From contig QNGE01002657.1 in NCBI GenBank assembly GCA_008508345.1, positions 27,155 to 91,154 of the forward strand: 64,000 nucleotides of DNA, in the 5' to 3' direction. This document shows positions 11,330 to 25,269 of the stretch, one piece after another. Made by a program: the position numbers and the translations under genes. The notes below the pieces were generated by a model. That model was not told the DNA's origin and ran no database searches. It saw only the letters and a program-made list of their open reading frames with translations. Position 1 is the stretch's first letter; each line of letters opens with the position of its first letter. The stretch is from Paragonimus westermani. Its lineage: Eukaryota > Platyhelminthes > Trematoda > Plagiorchiida > Troglotrematidae.

Positions 11330-13925
11330 TTGTTGTTTCTAGTTGCTGACATTAATATCAGTTTATATTTCTTGTTCCCAATAATCGTGTTCAGTTGATC
11401 AAATTCAAGGTGGGTTTATTTTGTTGGCTGGCTTCCGAAAATGCTCAGTTGTGCTCAATACTACTCAAGTTGCGACAAACTACCGTTAGTTCTTGAGTCA
11501 CAAAAATGGAGTATTCAACGAAATAAGCATTAGTTTACTCAGTAGATTTGGTGGCTGGTTGGTAAGTGCTTCAATTAGGGGTCCATAGAACGCGTTTGTG
11601 GAGGTAATCACAGATTTCTTGATTGTATGATTGATGAAAACAAAACATATTTCTGGGTCGGACATAAACAGCAACCTTATCAGTAGTCTATGTCATAAGT
11701 AAAGTATTGTGTTTGTGAAGAGAGCAATTTAGAGGAAACCATCACTCTATGCAATCAAGACTACGTACTTAATGCTCTCCGAAAATCGCAGTTTTCTGTG
11801 TGTCTGATGGTAATTTCTCGCAAACACCCTACTTATCGTCATTATATTGAAGGCTTCCAGCTATTGGAATATAACAGAACTTGAAGTGTTCAAGCCAATT
11901 TCGATAGCATGTCATTGTGATTATGTGGTTGAAATGTCTGGGTCTGGCACCATACCTCAAGGTGAGGTAGCGGATGCGATTAGGGTTTCTGATCTCACAA
12001 TTCCGGCTGGCATTCAAATATGCAAACACAAACGTAACTTGTGGGAAAGACACCTGGGTAGCAAACCTAACCGGTCAATTCTACTGGGTATGCACATCTT
12101 TGTAAATAAACTATCACTCAAAGTGAAAATTAAAAACCGAAAGTGTAAAGATACAAACGGGAAATAGGAACATCCTGCTGTACTCAGTAAATGAGGAAAA
12201 ATTATCTGTTACATAGAGTCATTCCATATATATCAGCAAAAGCGAAACACTTAGGCAATCACAGAAGCGTTGAAATAGGAAGTGTGGTCTGTGCTAATGT
12301 CACTTGTGTCAAGGCTGTACACTGGACGTCGTTGCGTGAGACACATCCATCAATGTATACCACTTTATCGACACTGAAGCCATGAAATAGGTCACATCCG
12401 TCTAACCCCCAAACAGGTCTGCTGCTAACTTTGCAAGTTAGATCAACAGTGTCTGCTTTGATTAGATTGTAGGTACGGGATGATCGCTACACACTTAGGC
12501 ACCATCATACGGAATTTGGGATTTTGTAGAAATCTGTTACACACGCGGACTAAATAAAGTTTCACGTACAGTTAAGTCATTCTGTGAAACCCAGAAAACT
12601 GTCGAGATGATCTCTTCACGGACAGGAAATTAGTCCACAACCATGTTAAAAGAGTGCCTCACCAAAATGGTGCTGCCTAAAAATCAACTGAACGTTTTAC
12701 TGAATAAACGAGAATTCCTTTCAAGCAAATGCACGAGAAGTACGATGGTGTGCTAATTGTTACACTCTACAAACGGGTCGTATCCCCTGGGACGGTGTTA
12801 ACGGATCAAATGTCTTGAAGGTGCAATTTGAACGAAAAGTGCATCGAGACCGTGTTCGAGTTGAACGTTTAAAACAAAAGGTTATCACGCTAGCTCAGCT
12901 GTGAATTTATGCAACCAACTGTATTAAAGTATTGAGTGTGAACAAGGGCAACACTGCATAACCATGAGGTCATTCTTGGCCGTTCGGCTTCATTCTGTAC
13001 TTTTGTTCACAGGACATGCTGAGACACATAACGTCTACAGTTTTTGCTGTGCTTTCGACCACGTAGTGCAGAGTAGGTCCAATTAATCTTGTCAGCGCAA
13101 TATTAGCATCGTTACTCCAATGGCGAACTGGGTAACTGACGGAGTGTCACCTACCCGAATGACCTTGGACAGGGTACACCCTAGCCGACGCAAACAAAGG
13201 CGTACTAATTGTGCTGTAAGCAAGAGATTGTTTCACCTACGGACAAATCCAAGTTATTTACAGAGATTATACGGATTCACGATTGAACAATCAATTTGAA
13301 ACATCTGTTTATAATGAGAAAAGCAAATTTGTCAATAAATGACGACTAATGTTACAAGGAGCTAATGATAACCGGATTCCGGTGCTCCGGTTTTCTGATT
13401 CAAGCGGTGGGTTTGGTGATTATTTGGCTAGGATAAAACAGTCAGTGGCTATCGTACTGTTAGTTATCAGTTTGGACAACGAGTGTTGTGACCACGTGTG
13501 AGTGATAATCTGTATCTATGCCTTCTCAACTAATCACTGAGTTCCGCGATTGCTCGATGGGCAGAGGCGGTTTGCCCGTTATTTAAAAACCAGCGTAACC
13601 CTGAAGAAACATCAAAGCATTTCAACTGTCAGTATACCTAAAGTGAACTGATAGCATTTTCTCTCAAAAGTGTCAAACACACAAATATCTGCGGACTAGG
13701 CTGTCAATTGTAGAGTTGTAAAAAGCCATAAATAAACTTCTAAACCAATCCACACTGGCCTGTAAGTAATGCTCACACTGGCCGACCACCTCAAGAGAAG
13801 ACATATTAACTATCTTCTTAGCTTCAATCGATGACCCCACTACTAGAACTTCTCTCCAAGTTGAAATCACAAAAATCATCAACTTGTTGCGCAATATTGG
13901 TGAGTAGTAAGAGATTTCCTTTTTT
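11330..13925. other. no recognisable gene
   Basis: Intergenic-looking sequence. The open frames at 11847-12167 and 12191-12385 lack motifs. A tRNA B-box-like string near 12855 (gttcgagttgaac) has no companion A-box that I can see. Confidence 0.5.
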
Positions 13926-13927
13926 CG

Positions 13928-14095
13928 CTAACTGAACATCACTTTAGATTGATCGCAGCCGTTGCGTTTTCATAAACCTCTCAGTCGACCTCATGAATGC
14001 GTGATCGGGGTTCTAATCCCGGTTGTGACAAGGAGACGTACTGCTGAGGAGCACTAACAGGAGCAAAACTCAGGCCTAGGACATTCAATCGAAAG
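13928..14095 (+). mobile_element. tRNA-like SINE, copy B
   Basis: Second copy of the four-member + strand family. A leader (gaacatcactttagattgatcgcagccgttgcg) belongs to a dispersed module also seen at 25.23, 51.6, 52.03 and 56.76 kb. Then comes the core gtcgacctcatgaatgcgtg, a B-box-like ggggttctaatcccgg and the tail gtactgctgaggagcactaac. Copies B and C remain alignable for about 50 bases beyond this (gcaaaact-gggcct). No target duplication is evident. Confidence 0.5.
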
Positions 14096-15640
14096 ACGGA
14101 CAACTGGAAAACCCACTATAAGGTAGTTTGAACATCTACTACAATGATGCTTGGGTGAATGTGTTATGGTGTTATTCAACCCTTCTATCAATGAAATGAT
14201 TGAAAGTACGGTTAGTGCAGTTCGTTAGTTGGCGACAAACATGCTCGAACGTTGTGAGCAGAAAAGTCGCCCACACCCACAGGTTATGAAGTTTCACCGA
14301 TTTGAATGTTTCAGTGGAACCATGGAGAACGGTAGACGTTGGCAGTGCTCAGTATTCACACTTCAGTATCAAACATTACTAGCCGGAAATGTTTAGAGAA
14401 ATTGGGTTAGTGTGAGGTTGGTGCAAAAAGTAGCTGGGTGCATGTTGTCATCAAGATTCCCTGGAAAAATCGTAGCTTATACACCAGGCGTAAAAGAGTA
14501 ACAGAAGAACATGCATGCAGAAAAATTGTTATTTTCATCGGACACTTGGAGACTTTATAGGCTTTGAGTTCATATATTCTTACCAAGTATATGGCCAATT
14601 TTAAGCAGTAAAAGAAAGCCCCCCACAGACTGTAAAACGAAGCTTAAAAGATTAGATAGACAGACGAACGAGATAATGGAAGCCATGTGTTAAAACTAAA
14701 CGGCGGGGCAGTAGCAACATCAAAAACAATGTTTTCAACACACCCAGAGAACTGCAGTGTCTGCTGGCCGACACTTGGATATATTGTTGGATGAGCCTCC
14801 AGGTGTTCGAAAAAACAAGAGGGACGCCTCATACACTTTGATTTTGTTTGTTTTGATAATACGCTTTGTTACAAGCCATCCTAAGTGTAATTCATCAGCT
14901 TGCATAGGCGCATTTACAGGTTCCAGTCATTTAAGGCCATGGAAGTAAATCCCTATTTTTATTCACCAGTATAATACTTCACTACATCTACTGGCATTTT
15001 GATCTTATTGTGAAGAGCATCGAGTCACTCTGTGACTGTTTTCATTGATTTGTACACCACAACTTTTTGTGTCTAAGACGCCATTTTGAATCCAAGGATT
15101 AGACGGTTGTGGAAATTGATGCATACTGCGCAAAGCACATTAAGATTTACGAAAACACCTGTTTGCAGGTAGCATTCGTTTTTGTTGGCATTCGGTTAAG
15201 CAGCAACTGATTGGCAACTTATTCCAGTTCCCGACATATGTTGATGGTTTCCATGGGCGAAAGAATGGGGTTTAGCTCCTGTAGCTTGAGAAACAGGCCA
15301 GTAATGTTCACTGTAGACATCCGCAATATACAAAACTTATCGAATTCACGATTAGACCACTACAGTACACAACGTTGGATATTTAATCTGGTTGAGCGAA
15401 ATAGAAGAACTTTGTACGGTTTCTGTCTGAAATGCATTGATTTCTCAAACATTCTTGAACATAAACAGTGTGATCAATTTTACTTTTATTTTCGATAGAC
15501 CACAAAGGTCAGTTCAAGTTGTATTCATCACAAATATGTAAGACCGTCGTTTGTGGCTATTTTGTGGACCAAACGGTATTGGCTTCAGCTGTTGTTCAAG
15601 AGGTGGAAGGTTTCGAACTTTTACAGTGGTAAATATGACT

Positions 15641-15679
15641 GGCATGAATGTATGGCATGAATGTATAGCATGAATGTAT
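15641..15679. repeat. 13-base tandem repeat, three copies
   Basis: Unit ggcatgaatgtat occurs three times in a row. The third copy starts with a instead of g. It is short and of no evident function. Confidence 0.9.
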
Positions 15680-18600
15680 ATCGCACTCGCCGAGGAACGA
15701 AAAATAAATAGGTAAAGTGGGAAATAGTTTGGAACATCACCTAATAAAAAAACGTCTGTAAAAAGAGTCTTCTTAGATGCAGTGTTAAAAACTTTCCACT
15801 GGCAGATTCATAGCTCTTTTCAACAAGGAGATAAGTAAACTTCTTAAAATGGAATGGAGAGAATCAACTTCTTGAAGTTTGTCAATAGAGCATGTTCTTC
15901 TCGCTCTGAGAGCAGGATACACATCAGGGTGCACTGACTAAATCGATTAATCCGCAGTTATTATCGTACAAAGAAACGTACTGAAACGTGTAAAGAAAAT
16001 GAAGATGAATCATCGGAATGGACAGACAGTATACTTTCGATTGGGTGTTCTACCGCTAAATATGTATTCATGTGAACAGCAAGTTGCGTATTTTCCTAGG
16101 AAAATGAGATTGGGAAAATCAGTGGCGTGTGACACTCTTAATGAGTGACAAAATATTACAACGTCACACATGGTGGCATCACCAACTATTCAACTCTGCC
16201 CTGCTGACTCCAGAGACAGAATAACATTTAATTAATTATTGATTGTTTTATATCACTTGTTATGCTATTTGTTCAACATTTCAGGACCTTTTCCTTCAGA
16301 CCTTGAGTTTTTTCTAGTGGAGCATATACACCCGACCAATAAGTAAGGTATACGAGTAATTAAAGTGTACTAATGTCCTGTATACTCTCATTACTCAAGT
16401 GCCTTTTATTCCTGATCGTATTTTCAGATAAGGTTGCTTCATTCATAAATTATGAGGTAAACCATAAATGTGGAAAGTAGCTTGTTTGAAGAAACACAGT
16501 TTATGTTCACTGTGGGACGCACATATGATGTTACCATACAGAGAGTTTCCGAAATCATTAAACGATATGAAACAATCTGTTTATCAGAGATGCAATTTTA
16601 AGAAAGGTGTTACATAAACCAAACAAAAATTCCGGCTTCCTGGTAAGACGAGTTCTTTACGATGATAATACGACAAAGTTGGCTTATATTAACATCGCAA
16701 ACAGATGACTTGCCAGATAATTTTCTTCCAGAACTTTCGAAACTTCATCAATTTGTCCACTTTGGAAAACATCGGGTTTTTCTGATTGCGTAATTTCAAG
16801 CAACTTTTTTTGTGTGAGTCCCCAACTCATTTTTTAAAGGTTTAATAGCCAACGTTTATTTCAAAAAGCCGGTTGAAGCTGTTTACAATTTGTATAATTT
16901 CAGCTGGTTTTGAGCACACAATACCAAAGATGTGATTGGCCACGGTTGAAGTTTGATCACGCTATTGTCTCTGTGTCTGTCCTTGTTCTGACCCATCTAC
17001 TCAAACAACCTTTGTAAAGATGCATCTCAGGTGATTTGGAAAAGTACACTTATGACTTATAGTACTACTGCTTGTCACGATGTGGGAAAAATGAATGCAT
17101 GCAATCACGTGAATGATTCTCTAACCAGTACAATCAAACCTTATATTTTTGGTGTCAACAGAATTACGTTTGACAGTGGATTCAGGAAGCATTTTGTCCT
17201 TCGTGCCAACCAATAATTACATTGCATGGATGGAAAAAGACCACGAAGGAGTAATGCAACCAACAACACGTCTAAGAGCGACTGAAATTACTTTCCCATT
17301 TTACATCGAATATTAAGACATACGACAACATAGTACGTACTGTATTACTTATTCAGTGCTGATAGGGAAAACGATTTCCCCTCGTCTAATTAGTTTAACC
17401 ACTCTTGTTGTGGCCACTGGAAAGCCAAGACAATATAAGAGCTATAGTTACAATAATTACCTCCCGTCTAAATGAAGCAATCCATTTTACTGATTATTCA
17501 ATAATGTATCGAGAGCTTCCAATGTGACTGGAATACAACAAACACGTTTTTCGTAAAGATATGCTGGACTGTTGCGTCTATGAAAAGGTCAAAATAACAA
17601 GCAATACACACAAGGCTCCATGTAGGCCAGTCTTTATGCTGTCTACAAATTTTATTAAAGCATTATCCTGTCCTCCATCGATCGGCTAGATTAAAGAATG
17701 GCCACGATAGCTAGAGCGATTGAATGAACTTGTCTGCAAGCAAAGGTTCAGATTACCTAATCAAAGAACGCTGGCGTGCTTAAAATCATCTACCAGTGGT
17801 TTGGCTTTGCTTAAAGATCTTGTGGACGTATATAAAATATTTCATAATACCGCAAATTTTCCGCTTTCCGTTGATTTTTAATATACTATTGCAGCACTAT
17901 AGCCATGATATACAAACAGGGCGTACAGAAGTTTTAACACAAGAATATCAAAGTTCCAGTTTAGCAGTAAACGGCAAATAACTCTGGACGAAACGTTATA
18001 TAAAGATAGTCACTTTCTGACAGCTCATTGTTCGAGATTCTTTCTCTTGGGATGTGAAGCAGGCCTTAGTCATATGACACAGCATCTACGTTCCCTGGTG
18101 TATATTTCTGTGTGATGGTTGCCGTGTTCTACCTCGCTGACGTACATCGGTGGTTTACACTAATGCATAACTACCAAACAACCACACAGAAGAGATCAAC
18201 CTTAACACTAAGAAACAAGTGAAAGAGAGGAGTGTGACCCGGTCATTAGAAAACGTTTACGTTTAGTCCCAACCAATCAGAAAAACGTGTCTGCACGTTG
18301 TAGACAAATAAGTATCGGGTCATTAGGGCTTTTACTACTTAACATTATCATCTGAACTTAATTAAAAGACAACTCACTCAAGCACTTAAATCACCGAGTA
18401 TATTTGATCGTTATCTCACTGGCTCTGCAAGATGTAGGGGCCCTATCTGAGAAGATCAAAGCAACCAACATTCGCCAGCCGAACGATAGGCGACTTTATT
18501 TCCGCTTGTCAGGTTAACAAGCGTCCGGCTCCCAACTTACGCCAGTCCTCAGTGTTGCCAGTGGAAATTACTGCAAGTGGAGGACAGCTAGTTATCATCC

Positions 18601-21039
18601 TTGGCATATGGTCTGGCCACTTGAGTGAATAACTAATGCTTGAGGTAATCAATCCACCTACTGCTCGATAATGAATTTCTGTCTTCTTATAGCCGTTTCA
18701 ATCTGCTTATCAGTAGCTGATAGTAGTATTCAGCAACTGACTATTGCTGCCAGTTAGGCCAGGCAAATAATGTTTTGCGCACCACGCGAGGCAAATTTTA
18801 GCTTACCTATGACCTGGCTCAGCTCTGTCAAACTGGTGGGATACGAATACTTTTAGATATTGCAACTTACAGATGTTGAAGTTAGGAAAAATGCACTGCA
18901 CAGATGTACTGCAAGCAAAGTTATCGACATGGGGTTCATTGCTAACTCTTGGATGACAGCATCGGTGAGCACAAACCCGAAGGAGGACAGACTGTTTTAA
19001 ACTACCATAACATTGCATCCACTCGTCTCCAGTGTGGCACCTTATGAACCATTTTGTTTTTGGATCTCTGTGAGGTACACCTTACGATCCGATTTGCACC
19101 ACAGGGACGTAGAGTCTAGAAGCTCAAAAGGTATATTACTCAAGTTGAGAAGAAAGCGGCGCTAGATTGAACAACGTACGTTGCATCGTTGCATGCAAAA
19201 TATTTGGACTTCCGATTCAATGCACAATTTGCGGCGCGCTGATGAAGATTCTGCGCGAAGAACTAGCCTTCCAGCTAGGGTTTTTATCAAGTTTCCTACA
19301 GCAACAGTGGACAGACGCATTTCTGCATGCCTGTGGATTGGGGCATCTAAGGACAGCGAACGTATTTAATCCACGCTTACGTTATGATTAATCACATTAA
19401 TCTTATAAACCCCATCGCGTACGTAATAGGTTTGCTTTCACTCTGTACAGAAAAGGCCACAGTTTTACTTTATGTGTAGCCGTGTGAAACCCCCATCGGT
19501 CGTATTTTATTTGATGTGTAAATGGCTACTTATATTATCGGAACACCGGCCCTCTCGTCTTTAAGTAAAGGAACTGAAAGAAACAATCTCATTCAAGGTG
19601 TAAAAATTTCAATACATTTTGATAACGTCCTGAATTTGCCAAGCTTGAATTTGGCAAGTATGGGGAAACAGTGCGTGAACAGAGTCGAAAGTATTCGCAA
19701 ATTAGTCAACCAATGGTGATGGGTGAAAACCAATAATGTATACATAGTTTCTACAAATGAGCTTAAAGATTTTACCACAAATAACCGAAAGCAATGGATA
19801 CCGGTACCCTTTATGAATGGGGTTAAAGTGACATGCATTCCAGAAAAACTTAACTTTTCCAATTCATAATATCCTGGGTGCCATGGGTAGAAATCCATAA
19901 GGACAGGGCATTTTTGGTTCGCTAGCTACTGCACTTCACAAGATGTTTCGGGTGTTATATGTATTGTATGCATCAAAGCTCATATGGCAAAGAAACAGAG
20001 ATAGATATCATTACAGGTTTAGAATTAGAAAGTTGCCGTTGAGACAGTTACGCTGTAGTGATTAGATGGTCCATGTGTACTCGTGTACAGACTGCTGTGT
20101 TTATTCCGAAAGTGTCACGATTTACCAACAAACGTGACAGAGTTTTAGTACAAACTGGCAGAAGACTAAACAAGAAATTATGGCAAAATGAAGTTTCGCA
20201 TGCTTCTTGAGAATAACTTTCCATTCTATCTACTTGTATGTACTGTGTTTTTCGACGGAGTATTGCCAATCTTAAACGAACTAGAGAACTGTCTATCAAA
20301 ATAAGTTACTCCATCAGGAACTATTTCGGCCACGTTTCTTAATCAGAATACGTTGGCGGGAATATATTATTTATTATTATGTGTGACTGACGTGAATGAA
20401 AGAAATGTCAGCAGCTGGCGACACTTGATTTTTTCCGTATTGATGAACAGTTTATGTTCAGCCATTACATCCACCACAGCTAGAACGCACTCTTGAGTTC
20501 ATGTTATCCCTAATGATGTCTTGACAGCACGTTCAGGTCTTCTACACTGAGCCTTATCTGAATAAATAACTGGTAGAACGTCAATGGAACCATCAGTAGA
20601 ATCATGTGTTCAGTAACTTTTTTCAGTGGACCAGCTTCGTTGAACCTCCAGTAATCGGCACGTCAATGATGTAGGGATCCAACACTCGACTCACTAATAC
20701 GTTTCTCATTTGCCCGTCCAGCTGACTCGGCCAAATTTCAATAGATGAACGCAATTCGTTTACTATGTCATACTTTACTTCAGTCGATACTGAACACAAG
20801 TGTTGTTCTGACTAACTGAGACCTGAATGGTTCAGTCGAACTTTTTCAAGTTATGGAACGTGTCCCATTTCGATGTGGATTCAAGAGGTTATCAGCATCT
20901 TGGTCTAACTCGATAAACGTCAGTACGTTCGAAAAACCACAGGACCACTTCTAATCGAGCATTTCAGAGTGAAGTCACCTGGTGTAGAACTCCGAATTTT
21001 TTCAGTCAAGCAGTCACTGCATTTGTTTTGAAGTAGTTT

Positions 21040-21076
21040 TCACAGTTGTTGTTGTTGTCACAGTTGTTGTTGTGAC
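21040..21076. repeat. (GTT)n-based duplicated microsatellite
   Basis: The string tcacagttgttgttgttg is followed at once by a slightly shorter copy, giving two gtt runs separated by tcaca. Slippage product. Confidence 0.85.
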
Positions 21077-24000
21077 TCATGGCTAATCAGACGAAAATGT
21101 AAATTGGGTGGCAGCAACTGAACAAGGAATTTATTGTTCATCAAACGAATAACTGACCCCAAGGCTTTTTCGTGAACCAACTGGAAGTCTAAAAATCTAG
21201 CTAGACAACTACTGCATCAATCGAGTGGAGATACTGAGCATAAAGCGCGGCAGATATTGGAATAAGCCTCAAGGAGAGTTAATACCGCGTGATCTCAAAA
21301 GGGAAGCACTGGGATTACTGGGACAAGACTATAGGCATGAAGCCTAAATTTGCTTCCGTCCAACACACATCTAAAACGTTTGATAGATTCCACTCCAAAA
21401 CGGTTTCTATTGAGTGACTGCAACTATGTCGTGATAAAATCTAGTCAGATGTGTATTAACAGATCACCACCTACGTTTTTTAGTTGAGGTAACGATGCAG
21501 ACATCATCCTGGTAAGTTTGGTGTAAGTCGTTTTTCATTATTGACATGCGTCAAGTATTGGAAAACGACGCAAAAAGTAAGATACTGTAGATGTAAAGAC
21601 ATAGTAGGGTTTTAATATAAACAACTGAAATAATGGACTGACCTTCTGCGAATTGCCAGATCTTTGTTCTCCGCATTCCTACAATTGAGCACATCGGATT
21701 TTCCAGATAACAATATGGACAAGCAAAACAGTGTTTGAATCGACAGCCACCGTTATTACTACGTTGATGACGACACCACAAAGCAGTTATTCACAATTAC
21801 ACAACGTAGTAATTCGACTAGTGAACAACGAATAGAGAGTGTAATCAGGGTTGTGGAGTCAAGCTGGTGTTGCATCACATGAACCTGATTTTCAATGAAC
21901 AGAGTAGCTTAGTTAGTAGTCTTTAGTGCGTCAGCTTCACCTTCAGGAGGGCTTTAGAAGCAGGTAACAGTGAACGCAAACGTTGGGTAAAAGGATAAAT
22001 TAAAAAAAACAAGACTATGTCTCGTACTTTAAAATATCTTTCCGATATACGGTAATCGGTGGACAACAGACGAATCACCTCAAAATTGATTGAATCGTGT
22101 GATAGTTTTGTCTCAATTTTTAGGCCGCAGAGTTAACAACAGCCAACTTCAACTGCAGTTGTGATCACAATTGGTCCTGTTGGCTGTTCCAAGGTCGTGC
22201 TTTTCATCTGTTCCAATTTATCACATTCTGAGCTGCCTGTTTGTAACAACAACGGTTTCGTACGCTACCATGTGTTGAAACTGAAATTTCGGTCTGTAGA
22301 TGTCAGAGAAGAAAAACACACAGCTCGGAAGTTGAAGGATGTGAAAAACTTATTGCTCATTACACTAAAGTTAATTAAATGCAGTGTACACTAAAAAAAC
22401 TTACCAATCATAGATGTCACTGTGTTATTCTTTAAGGTAAATTACTCACATGGCTGTCTGGATAATGTATAGCTAACTGGAATGTGTTGAGATTAATTTA
22501 ATTGATAATTTCCTGTGAACCACAGACATGTGATACTCTAAAACTAAGATATACGAATAGCTGACTAAAAATCCGGAGGGATTATTACAACTGTTTACAG
22601 AAAAAACCGACTCATCTTTCGCCATGAAGTTAGAAGGGGCGTAATAAGAATTAATCATGGCCGAAAACTTTGACTGAACTGCTCAGGAACAGTATTAGTA
22701 GTGTAGTGGGGACGGACGTTTACACTATACTGCTCACACCACCACTATTCAGTAGTGAGTCAATTGCGTGGATTTCAACATCGAAATGGCCGCGGGACAA
22801 ATATGGGAAAGATACGGGAGGGATTATTGGAGGGCAGCGTCGCATGTAGTAGCTCTTGCTACATAGAGGAACTGGGTCTTGGCGTCCGTAGTGACCGGAA
22901 CGTTCTGAGAACAGTTTCCTGTGCAAATGCGTGTTTTTGTTCATAGTCCGGTTGAGGGGTATAACCCGTGTACTGGTTTGCCGTATAAACAATCTTTGTC
23001 ATCAGCGTTCTTGGTTCACAACAGTAAGAGTGACGGGGACCTCAGTTCACCATGTTGGGATAGCCATTAATTGTAGAGGTGCAGGCGAGGAAATTTCAGC
23101 AAAAGTGTAAAGATTATTGGGAATTAAAATATTACGAAACATCGGTCGGAAAAAAGACATTTCATTATGTGAAGTTTTCACATGAATCGTGTGGATTACC
23201 TTCTTCTTGACTATCCTAACCACGAGCATGATAGAGTTATAAAGCTACTGATAAATATTTCTGTTCAAAACGGCTTTCCGTTGTTGTTTAAGTAGTACAA
23301 GTCTGTGACTGAACTGAGTATGTGAGCTAAAATGATTTTGAGTATTTTATATAAGCCTCGAGTCAACCAGATAGCCACGTGGTTGACTGCCAGTGGAGAA
23401 TAACACAATGACGTCTGCAGTTGACAAAAATGTATCGCACGTCTTTGGTTTTCCTCACGCCCTCCCCTTATCTTGCCAGCTATTTCCACTCCCGTGATCT
23501 ATCTGTAAAAAGTGAGCGTGTTTAGCCCGATGAAATACAGTGATGGCTGAAATGAAAGAACCTCAACGACTGGACGACGGCAAAGTGTAGTTTTGCAGCT
23601 CAGTGAAAATGTGTCCGTATTGATTTTCGGTTATCAACACTCACAGCGAGAAGCCAGTCGTCTCTTGGCTCAGTCCACTGCCAACAACTTGTTCAGAATA
23701 ATGATGGCGTACTTGAAGCCGATTCGAACTAGCAATTTGCTTCACGGGCTCTTGTGATACGTACCTATCATAAAGCTAGACATGGTTTTGTCGACCAGTT
23801 CGAGCGAATAGTTATTGTCAATCATTATGTTTTACGAAGCTTAATCACCTTTCAGACAACTAATCTGTCTAATGTTACTTTGGAAACTGATTCACATTTA
23901 TTTTGTCAAACATGTCCCCACGCTAAAATCATGTTAGCAAGTTTGTTTGCTTATTCGTCTTTATATTAAGATGCACTGTGTGCGCATCGTGTCAACTAGG

Positions 24001-24840
24001 TCAAACTATGCTTACCGATCATTTTTTCATGCTACCGTTAGGTCGGATTCTCTACTACTATTTCGATAATCACCGCTATTCCACCTACGCACGATGATTT
24101 TTTTTATTATACTGAAGATTGAGGGAAACACTGTCATAAATACCATTTCCTTTGCTGTGTTCTCATGTTCTCGAATACAGCTTTTGGATTCCGGTTTGCG
24201 TATTTAATATGCTTGATGGAAAAACAACGTTTCGATTGCTCACACCGGGATAGCTGTCCAAAAACTTGAATGTTCACAGACGAGAGAAGTTTAATTTAAT
24301 TAAAACATGACACGGTCTAACCCAGTAGGTTCATCCAAAATCCTGTAGCTAATTCCACCGCCTACCTTCGGTTAACCTTGATCCGTCTAACATTCACTCC
24401 GGAAAAAAGGTAAAACCGAGGACCTCCCTGCTTATGATTATGTCTGGGATTGTGACAGTCACATGCTAAATACACACGTAAAAATTGTAATTCCAGTATC
24501 ATTATGGATTTGTTATGGATTTATTCTCCGTAATGACGAAAGACGAAAACACTGTAACTCTGATACAGGCAGTTATCAGGAAGAAATGAACAAGCATACA
24601 GCTGGTATGTAATTAAAGTCAGTAAGCTTAATGTAAACATGTAATCAGACAACATTTTATTTGGGCAATCCTGAAAATATGACGTTGTCACCGGCGATTC
24701 TTTCACACACTGTTCTTGTTTTTACCTCAATTTTGCTAGATTTATGGCCAAATTATGCAGTACAGCAGACAGATAGGCTTGGTATGTAGGATCATCTGAT
24801 TCAGCAGTAACCTAGCTTCTCTGCAATATACACATCTAAC

Positions 24841-24863
24841 ACTATCACACACATACACACCTA
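24841..24863. repeat. CA-rich microsatellite
   Basis: Imperfect run of ca and ta dinucleotides (tatcacacacatacacacc). Confidence 0.7.
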
Positions 24864-24964
24864 TATAGTGTTACCGAATCCACGGGAAACAAAAAACATG
24901 TCCATCTCCGAACTAAATTTAGAGTATCAAAATGGGTATATTTAGAACACTGAGATTGTCCAAG

Positions 24965-25266
24965 AACCTCACAGTGGTTAAGGCGTACATCGAGTTAGCC
25001 AGAGGCGAGGACGGCAGAATTCACAGGTGATCGCAATCGTGGCAACGGACATCCGACGCACTACTGCTGGACCACAAACAAGTACCGTGTTACTGAAGCA
25101 CTGCGGTCTAATTCAACCTGATACTGCGCACAACGGAATCTTCAATTTTGAGCAACTTACTGCAAGCGAGAAATCAATGGTAGGTAATCTTGCAGACTGG
25201 GAGATGGCAATGTTCAATTTCGAGTTGAACATCACTCACAACTGATCGCATACTCCGCATTCAGGT
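24965..25266 (+). mobile_element. possible tRNA-like SINE remnant
   Basis: An A-box-like stretch (cagtggttaaggcg) at 24973 precedes a GC-richer patch. At 25225-25266 lies a copy of the module gttgaacatcactcacaactgatcgca, which also stands next to SINE copy B and near copy D. The interval is therefore probably made of old SINE-related sequence. The B-box is not recognisable. Confidence 0.3.
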
Positions 25267-25269
25267 AGA

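Larger units (their letters stand above)
14100..24960. other. no recognisable gene
   Basis: About 11 kb without any coding block I can support. Open frames are short and unbiased. One at 21551-21781 on the - strand is cysteine-rich but unrecognised. Only small simple or tandem repeats, listed separately, break the monotony. Confidence 0.45.

Noticed and set aside
19167..19391. Two overlapping + strand frames in a slightly GC-richer patch
   Set aside because: Neither translation shows a motif. Overlap in two frames suggests composition rather than coding.
21551..21781. Cysteine-rich - strand frame (CRFKHCFACPYCYLENPMC)
   Set aside because: Interesting cysteine spacing, and a GTCAGT donor lies after AEG, but no acceptor, no partner exon and no family recognised.
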